Assembly: GCA_016801885.1 (NCBI GenBank)
Contig: CM028903.1
Coordinates: 16,413,035 to 16,477,034 of the forward strand
Reading direction: 5' to 3'
DNA from: Toxotes chatareus
Taxonomy: Eukaryota; Chordata; Actinopteri; Toxotidae
DNA length: 64,000 nucleotides
Part shown: in pieces, positions 56,854 through 64,000 of the stretch
Position numbering within the stretch: the stretch's first letter is position 1
Layout of the letters: each line of letters starts with the position of its first letter
The notes under the pieces: generated by a model
Told to the model about the DNA's origin: nothing
Seen by the model: only the letters and a program-made list of their open reading frames with translations
Databases searched by the model: none
Position numbers and translations under genes: made by a program

Positions 56854-57948
56854 TGTGGTGGGGAATACTCCCTGGTTTAGGTAGAGCTGCTGAATGCAGC
56901 CTTGAGCCAGCCCCTCCCAGCTCTTCCTAATCAGGGTCAGGCTATATAAGACACCTGTGTGCTTTTGTCTGTTTTTCCACCTCCTGCTCTGTCCCTACTG
57001 TGGCTGTCCGTGTGTTGTATCCTTCGCATTTTGTTTTGGTTTGTAGATTTAGTTTGACCCTTTGTTCTTGGTTTTGCCTTGAGTTTAGGCCTCTCTTTAG
57101 GTTTCTGTTTCTTTAGTCGTCTTTCTCTTCTCTTTTGTTTGAATTTGTTTGTAACCAGCTGGGTTACATTGCATTTTTGCTTTCTTGATTATCATTATTG
57201 TCTATTGGGTTACATTATATTTTTTGCTTTGTTATCATTACTGTTGTTTATGTGGTTTTGATTTAATTTTGTTTTGAGCTCTTTTCTTTCCTAGGCAGAG
57301 TGCTAATGTGGGGAGGCTAGGCACCTGTGGTGATGGCCCTTCACTTCAACTCAATGTGTGTTAACACACAGGGACACTATAGACTACACTGTTTGCTGTG
57401 AAGTTGCTGTTTGGTTTTTCTGCACCAAAGGTGAGTAGTGGTAGCACACCTGGCACTCCTTTGTGTCGTCTGCCTCTCTGCATGTGGCTTCTTCCTGGAG
57501 TTTTAAACCTTAAATGCGTTGTCTTTTTTAAATGAATGTCAAGGGCTGTCCTTGCTATTAGATAAATTGTAATAAAGTACATTTTAAATATTTCATTAAG
57601 TGATGTTTGTAATGGCAATTTGGTGATGAGTGTGTTCTTGTTGTAAAGTGGCCAGCAGCAGTAGCTTCAGTAGTGAATTTAAATGTGTGTTTAACTATTT
57701 CCTCATTTTTTCTTTCTTTTCCAACAGCTCCAGTCCCTGCTTGTTTGTTTTCTTGATTATTAAATACATTTATATGTATTTTTTTTTCAACTCACGTCTC
57801 TGCCTCAGTAATGTACCTATGTGCCTTTTGCTCCCTTTTACAAACTAGTATTTAAAGATCAGTACTTATGTCAGGTATTTCCTGATGTGCAAGTCCCCAG
57901 GTGGTGGTGTTGGTAATTTCAATCCTGCCCTTGGTGTCCCTCGCCACA
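56854..57948 (+). mobile_element. Solo LTR, 1095 bp, with CATG target duplication
   Basis: It begins TGTGGTGGGGAATAC and ends CCCTCGCCACA. The ends are short inverted repeats in TG...CA form, flanked by CATG on both sides (56850-56853; 57949-57952). It has a TATA box, CTATATAAG, at about 56942-56950, AATAAA at 57571-57576 and ATTAAA at 57759-57764. There is no gag or pol. It contains an imperfect ~45-bp duplication (GGGTTACATT units at 57161 and 57207). Confidence 0.8.
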
Positions 57949-58009
57949 CATGCAGGAACAGCATAGTAAAAACAACAGTAATGGGCTCATCCTGTGCTGG
58001 TGGCTTATG

Positions 58010-58115
58010 TTGAACTAAGCTAACCAGTTGTAGTTTCATATTTACTGAACAGAAATGAGAGTGCTATTGATTTTCTAAATCTGTCAGAAAGCAAATAAGC
58101 AAAATGTTCTGCTGA
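58010..58115 (-). repeat. Palindromic percomorph repeat, right arm
   Basis: Reverse-orientation sequence of the family at 56690, with TAGTTTCATATTTACTGAAC and CAGAAAGCAAATAAGC. Together with the left arm it forms a foldback broken by about 1.1 kb of LTR. Confidence 0.6.
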
Positions 58116-59119
58116 TCTACTGCTTTAAACAAGTTACAAAAGTTCCCAGTGTAATGAGAACATTTCCACTTGTTTCTGTACAACTGTACTTGTTTCAGGT
58201 GTTTTGTAAAGACTCATTAATGAAACAAGTTGATTTCCTAAGATTTTAGGACGCAGTTACAGGTTTAAATTACTTGATAAGGTGCAGATTTGACACAGAC
58301 TATTCACCACAGTGTTCAATGCAAATGAAGCTAAGAACCTGATACCGTCAAATGATCCTCTTGTTTGCTGCTCCTCTGTTATCAGTCCATGCTAATTAAT
58401 GCAGCATGAGCCATCCCCTTTATAAGTGATGTCCCTAGGCCTGTGCTTGAGACTGCCTTGGTGGCACCATTTATCTTCACAGCTGCAGCAAAGAGCAGGT
58501 GGGATTCAGTGGAGGGGGGGAGAGTAAATTCTCCAAACTCCACCACCATCACTGCTTCGCTAAAGCATTTAAGTACAGACATTTTAAAAACTAGACACCT
58601 TAGACTGCTCTCCTAAGGAAACTCTCAGATATTGCCCAAACTGCATAGTGAGCTTAAACTAAGAGGTCTCATACAATCAGTGTATGTCACTTTGACCCTG
58701 AGTGTGCAGGACAAAAGTATCTCACATGAAATTATTGCAGGAATTACAGTGTCACTCTCCTTATCATTGGCTTGCACAGTTTATTGCCTGCTGGCAGACA
58801 GGTTGTCAGCTTGTGTTTTCATATGCACAGCCTGGGTGGGAGCTGTGATGATGGGATTTCTTTTTTTTTCTGTAGTGAAGAGAGGAGGATGAAGAGAAGA
58901 CAGGGGGATCAATACTTCCCTCTGCAGTTAAGCTGTACTTATACCAACATTGGCATTGGGAAGATTAATGACCAGAATTAACTCTCTACCTCCTCTTGTC
59001 TGGAGAAATGAAAAAAGAAAATAGGAGAGGAAAGGGAGGGTTAGGACTGCAACAGTTAGACTGCAAGTTTCCAGAGACTGATGGTTGTGATCAGAAACTG
59101 AATTCCTAAACCTTTAAAT

Positions 59120-59445
59120 GCATTTTAACTTTAAAAGAACAGTTTGACATTTTGGGGAATGCATTTATTCACTTTCTTGAAAAGAGTTAGATGAGAAAAT
59201 TGATACCGATTCCATAACTGTTCTGTAAATATAAGGCTACCATGAGTGGCCGAGCACAAAGCTCACCTGGCTCTGTCCAAAGGTTATTGTTATCAGTTAT
59301 TTTTGGTTGTTTAGTCAGACCATACCTTTGGACAGTCTCAAGCTAACCTTTTCCCTGTTTTCAGTCTTTATGCAAAGCTAAGCTAACTATCATATGACCC
59401 TAGCTTTATATTTAACATACAGAAATGTATGTTAAATATAAAGCG
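59120..59445. repeat. Percomorph foldback repeat with 18-bp perfect hairpin
   Basis: It starts AACAGTTTGACATTTTGGGG, then TTAGATGAGAAAATTGATAC and CACCTGGCTCTGTCCAAAGG, and ends in the perfect hairpin CTTTATATTTAACATACA / GAAA / TGTATGTTAAATATAAAG (59404-59443). Confidence 0.7.
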
Positions 59446-61139
59446 GGATGATTTATACAGCTTGATGCATTTTGGCAATTGATGCATAAAAAATGCTTGA
59501 ATATGAGAAGGAGATAAAATGGGTGTTATTTTTTATATTTCCACCAGGAACAGACACCACTTCCTATATTTAAAAAAACTTAATAAAAACTTCTTAAAAT
59601 GTTTTTTTTCTTTATTGCTCTTATCATTGGGGCTTGACATGACCTGGGTGTTTCTTTCAAAGGCTTTTTGTTAAAATCTGTGAATGAAAAGTGTTTTATT
59701 TAAATTCAATCAAGCATTTCACATTTCACTTTTTTTGTTGTTGTTCCAAAGCACTGAGTACTAGGCACAGTAACACAACAGCCCGTTCAAAGGTTTCCCA
59801 TTTGGTCATGTCAGAAGGGTTTCCATGCTTTATTAGCTGAGGAATTGAGAAGGCATCGTGCTATGTGTCCTCTTTTCCGAGCTTCTCTTTCTGCATTATT
59901 AATCCAATGCTTTCAATGAATTTCAAACAGCGTGTGCCTCGCTTTGATGCTGTGGAGAGGGATGGGTGGCGAGGGGGTTTGAAGCATCCTTGCAAGCTCA
60001 GAGCACAACATGCCTGAGCCTTTTGGGAAGAAACATCTAATTTTAGTCTGCTCTTTGATGCAATTCTGAATTTTGTTTAAAAAAAAAAAAAAAAACCTAA
60101 TTATTTGAAGTGTGTAAGATATGTGCAAACAACACTGCACTTTATGTTTACCTGTCATGCATATCAGAATCATACCTGCTCTCTCTTTTCATTTGTCTGT
60201 CAGGAAAAACCCAAAGCGAAACGACTTATCAAATTGCTTTGTGGTGTTTTGCTTTACAGTCACACAGCTGAGCTCTCTTCCGGCCCCCCTGCAGCTCCAA
60301 ACAAAAATCAGAGCCAGATAAGAGCGCTGTTTTGTTCTTCCCTGTTACTAATCCCAGTTCAAAGAGAAGAGCTGAGTCTCTCCATCAGCCTATTGTAATG
60401 GCCATGAAATGAACTGGTGCTTGCGTCGGAGCTACAGTAGCTGCTCCTTCACAACACACTAATGTGGATCCCAAAAAGTACTGTAGCCCCAGCTGAGTGA
60501 GAGAGAGGAGACCAGTCCGTCCACGCTGTAATGCATCAATGCTCTCAGCTAATAAAACTGCCCTCAAGCTCATTTGGTTGAATTACTCATGTTTGCTTTT
60601 GGAGATATAATATTGATGTAACATTGCAGCATCATTGCAACTAGATTAATATTGTATTACACACACAGACCAAGTGCAAAGGCTATATAGTTTGGCTTCT
60701 GCATCATTTAAGACCTTTGAGGAGATTAAATGGCAGGAAAACCCAGCTTAATCCATATCTTATAGACCCATGTTCTTCATGATGCTTATAATCCATTTGA
60801 GCAAATGATAAATTCACAACTGAGTCACCTTCCTCTCATTTTAGCTCTTTTAGGTCATGTTTCTGTTGTTTATCTAAAAAAATATATGAACTAAAAATGT
60901 CTCCCTTGTTCATGGCTGGATGAGCACAGAGGTGGAAATTACAAATCACTTTGCTGATTCATATCTGTTTGCTCAGTTCAGTACAAAGATTCATAGTCAC
61001 CACAATGTTCATTTGTTCTTTTTCTTTTAAGTGGGCCGATAGCATCACAGTCCAAATCGATATCAGTAAGCGATCAATACTTGGTGGCTGAATGCAACAC
61101 TTCTGTTTCTCAGCTCAGTTTTAGATTCTAACAAAAACT

Positions 61140-61395
61140 GCAGCAAGAAATAATTATTTTCACCACCATTTCATCTTCTGATTATTTTTTCAATTAATCA
61201 CTTAATTGATTAATCTATAAAATATCAGAAAACAGTTATAAATGTCAAAACGCTTGTTTTGTCTGATATAAACATCTTCTGCACAAAATATTTTCTTAGA
61301 ATTTTAAAGTCTCAAACAGGACAATGTTTGACATTTTTGACTGAAAAATTACATGATGATTAATTAATTATCAGAATAGTTGCTGATGACTTTCG
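61140..61395 (+). repeat. Dispersed fish repeat ('gattaatcgattaatc' family), forward copy
   Basis: CAATTAATCACTTAATTGAT, TCTATAAAATATCAGAAAAC, TTGTTTTGTCTGATATAAAC and ATTATCAGAATAGTTGCTGA are in the order of a common teleost interspersed repeat. The reverse copy is at 3770-3975. Confidence 0.65.
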
Positions 61396-63044
61396 TGAAA
61401 ACTAAGCTCAGTCCACTGCTCCTTTTTTACTCAGTTCAATATAAAAGCTCTATTTATAAGGTTAACAGATGTTCTATCATGGTTGTTTCTGTCTGTAAGC
61501 ATCCATAAGGGAGGTAACATATCGGAAATTCGGAAAAAGAACTTTTAGTGATCAGTGAGAGCAGCTTAAATACAAAAAGTTACATTATTGATGTGGGCGA
61601 TGACACTAATGATTTAGCCTTAAATGTTCAGTTTGAGGATTTTGAGTTAAAGAATAATGAGTTCATATACTGTTCATGCTTGAAATGTTTTCATAAAAGC
61701 AATGGTTGTAAAGTTTTATCAACCTGTAGTGACCAACTAAATTTGAGTTATGAAGTTTAAACATGACAGCACTGCTCTACAGCACCTTTGGCACCTTTGA
61801 ATGTCTCATCACTGTCGATGTAAGCGCCGCTTGCCTTTGATAATCACGATTTTATACTCACAACAGGCTCTGCTGGGTTTAAGAGGTTACAGCTTGGCTT
61901 AAATTCAAGACGTGACTCGAGGTCATTTTGTTTATGGCGGGTGAGAGCGCTCAGCTCGGTGCAGAGGTGATGAGAAACTGTAACGCTCCCGAGGGCAGCG
62001 GAGAGAGGAGGAACCATTATGGCTGAGCGGCTCTGGAGCCGAGCCAAGTGTAAATTGCAATAACAGCAGCTCGATGAGTAAGATTACTGAGGGGGAAAGG
62101 GGCTATCCTCACTCTGGAGATAAACCTGCACACACACACACACACTAACACTAACACTGGTGAACTAATCAGTACACCTGTGAACACATCAGGACACATA
62201 CACAGACAATTTCACACACGCTGTGAGAAGGAAAAACAAGTAGATGAGAAGCCAATCAAGCAGAAAAAAAAAAACAGTAATTACATGACGTTGACAAGGG
62301 AGATGGAGAGCACAGAGATACACATTGTGCTGCTCATTAATCATTAACACACTCAGAGGGACATAAGGTCAACAAACAGTGTTTTGATGTGTGTGTTCTT
62401 TTGTGTGCCTTTAGGTGAAATACACACACACAAGCAGAGCTACTGTAGCATACTGCTGCATCAGAATTTGTGCCTCTGGGCTTTCAATTAGGATATTTCA
62501 AGGGGAAAACATACAAACACACACGCGCACACACACACACAGTACAGATCAGAATACAGGCACATACACACTCTCTCTCAAACTCAAGGGTGAGTTGAGC
62601 AGAATAACAGAAGATCCAGTGTGCATATACTGTAAGCACATTGCACATCAGAGAAATGTAAATATGCTTTATCTCTGATTGGGCATTCATCGGGGGACAG
62701 AGAGGGAACAGAGCGGGAAGGTTTTCAGAGAGAATCCTTTAAAACATCCACTTCCTTTCATTCCGCTCACTTGGAGCCAAACTCCATTATCTGCCCTGCA
62801 GAAAAGGATGCTGGAGGCAAGCTGCCTCTTTGCACCCAACTTTTGTTTTGTTTTTTTTTTCAGTTGGTGTGTGGTAAATATATGCGAAAATGAAATTTAT
62901 TACACTCCATGTTTTTCTGACCCATTCCATTTCAAAGCATGTCAAGATTAATGTGTATTTACACCCAACAATCAAGCCTGCACTTCACGTGGTTATGCTT
63001 TAATAAAATAGGCTCACAAAGACATGGAGCCTTGTTCAAATTTA

Positions 63045-63225
63045 AACGTTTAAAGGAACACACCAACATTTTTGGGAAGTCCATCTTCTCGCTGAGAACC
63101 AGATGAGAAGACTGATACCACTTTACCATCTGTAAGGTAAATATAAAGCTACAGCTGGCAGCTTCATATTTCACCTACATGAGAGCGGTATTGATATTTT
63201 CATCTAGTATAGAAAGGTATGTTGT
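63045..63225. repeat. Short percomorph foldback repeat copy
   Basis: The forward arm (CAACATTTTTGGGAAGT, GAGAAGACTGATACCACTTT, GTAAATATAAAGCTACAGCT) is followed at once by the reverse arm (GCTTCATATTTCACCTACAT, GAGCGGTATTGATATTTTC). This gives an imperfect palindrome of about 180 bp. Confidence 0.65.
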
Positions 63226-64000
63226 ATATCATGTGATACATTTATCCTGTGAAGCACTGATTTAAAATTACAAAGTCACTATGTTGATTAAGTGCATTGG
63301 TCTCACTGGTGCATAGCAACAAATTTAACACACTGATATGGAGGGAGGCATGTGGGGGCGGAGAAGCCTTGTTGTTTCCATGACACTGACATGTTCGTAT
63401 CATTCATGACGATTTGTAACCACGGCTGCTGATGTTGCTACCACTGCTGCATCTGAGGCGACGTTGAGCGAATGGAGGATGCTGCTCTCTTTGAAAGCTG
63501 CACGGCAAAATGCTGTTTCCTTTTGATCCTCTAACCTGACTCTCCTCCTGCCTCTTCAGCTCTTCAGAAATCAGCCTGCTCATCCTCAGTGTGCAGGCAG
63601 TGGGAGTGGGGTATGAGTGGCTGTGTGTCTGTGTGTGTGCTCTTTACTATGAGTTTTTGTGTGTGTGTTTGTGTGTGTGTGTGTGTAGGGTTGTGTGCTA
63701 CAGACCACTCATCTGTATGAGCTCCATTGGCAGTTACATAAACCATACTGTCATAAAGGCTACAGGGCATACTGAAACACTGCCAAATCAGTGCTGGGTC
63801 AATAACTCCCCACTGCAGATTTTTTGGATTTTCTTTCCTTTGTTGGGCAGCCAGTGCACGTCTGGGTGAGTGTGGGGAGGAAGTGGGTGGGTTCTTACTG
63901 TTGCAGTACGGCGCAGAGGTCAGTAATTACCACGAAACATAATTACTGACTTTCCCTGGGACCTTTTTCCTCTGAAAAGACAGACAGTAGTTTGACCACA

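Larger units (their letters stand above)
54544..64000 (-). other. pcp4: pcp4 intron 1 (partial), repeat-rich
   Basis: No ATG-AGT-GAG-like first exon followed by a donor was found on the - strand. The region carries a 1095-bp solo LTR, palindromic percomorph repeats and CA microsatellites (62127-62145, 62518-62542, 63655-63687). Confidence 0.5.

Noticed and set aside
1..64000. CRISPR arrays, phage or bacterial defence systems
   Set aside because: The direct repeats here are microsatellites and transposon termini; the window is vertebrate nuclear DNA.

Overview
This is vertebrate nuclear DNA, almost certainly from a spiny-rayed (percomorph) teleost. Coding sequence is split into short exons with good splice sites. 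The introns and the intergenic space are full of CA/GA/AT microsatellites and of dispersed repeat families that I recognise from perch-like fish: Tc1-like transposons, foldback MITEs, tRNA-derived SINEs, an L2/Rex-like LINE and solo LTRs. There is no bacterial operon, phage or CRISPR content. The species cannot be named from the sequence alone.

Left third (1-26790): the 3' half of dscam, the Down syndrome cell adhesion molecule, on the + strand. I reconstruct 22 consecutive coding exons (5289-25932). They encode 1295 residues: Ig9, FNIII-1 to -4, Ig10, FNIII-5 and -6, one membrane helix, and a long cytoplasmic tail ending in a PDZ ligand (T-L-V). Every junction keeps the frame and the domain order matches the vertebrate family. 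The first exons (signal peptide and Ig1-Ig8) lie to the left of the window. One intron uses a GC-AG splice pair. The last exon carries a Ser/Gly-rich insertion of about 48 residues that is absent from the human protein as I recall it.

Middle (26790-44870): about 18 kb of intergenic DNA with no convincing host gene. It is a graveyard of mobile elements: a foldback MITE, a Tc1 terminal hairpin, LINE reverse-transcriptase fragments, and two degenerate Tc1-like transposons in opposite orientation. One of these is interrupted by DNA holding a MITE and a SINE with a perfect 13-bp target duplication; the other is split by a solo LTR.

Right third (44870-64000): pcp4 (Purkinje cell protein 4 / PEP-19) on the - strand, convergent with dscam. 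The last exon (IQ motif and stop) and the middle exon are clear. The short first exon is not found and probably lies beyond 64000. The long introns hold repeats, including a 1095-bp solo LTR with a CATG target duplication.

The PCP4/DSCAM convergent pair is the arrangement on human chromosome 21. This linkage supports calling the gene dscam rather than dscaml1. Dscam is a homophilic neuronal recognition receptor and Pcp4 is a calmodulin modulator in neurons. They share a neighbourhood and a tissue but no known common pathway.
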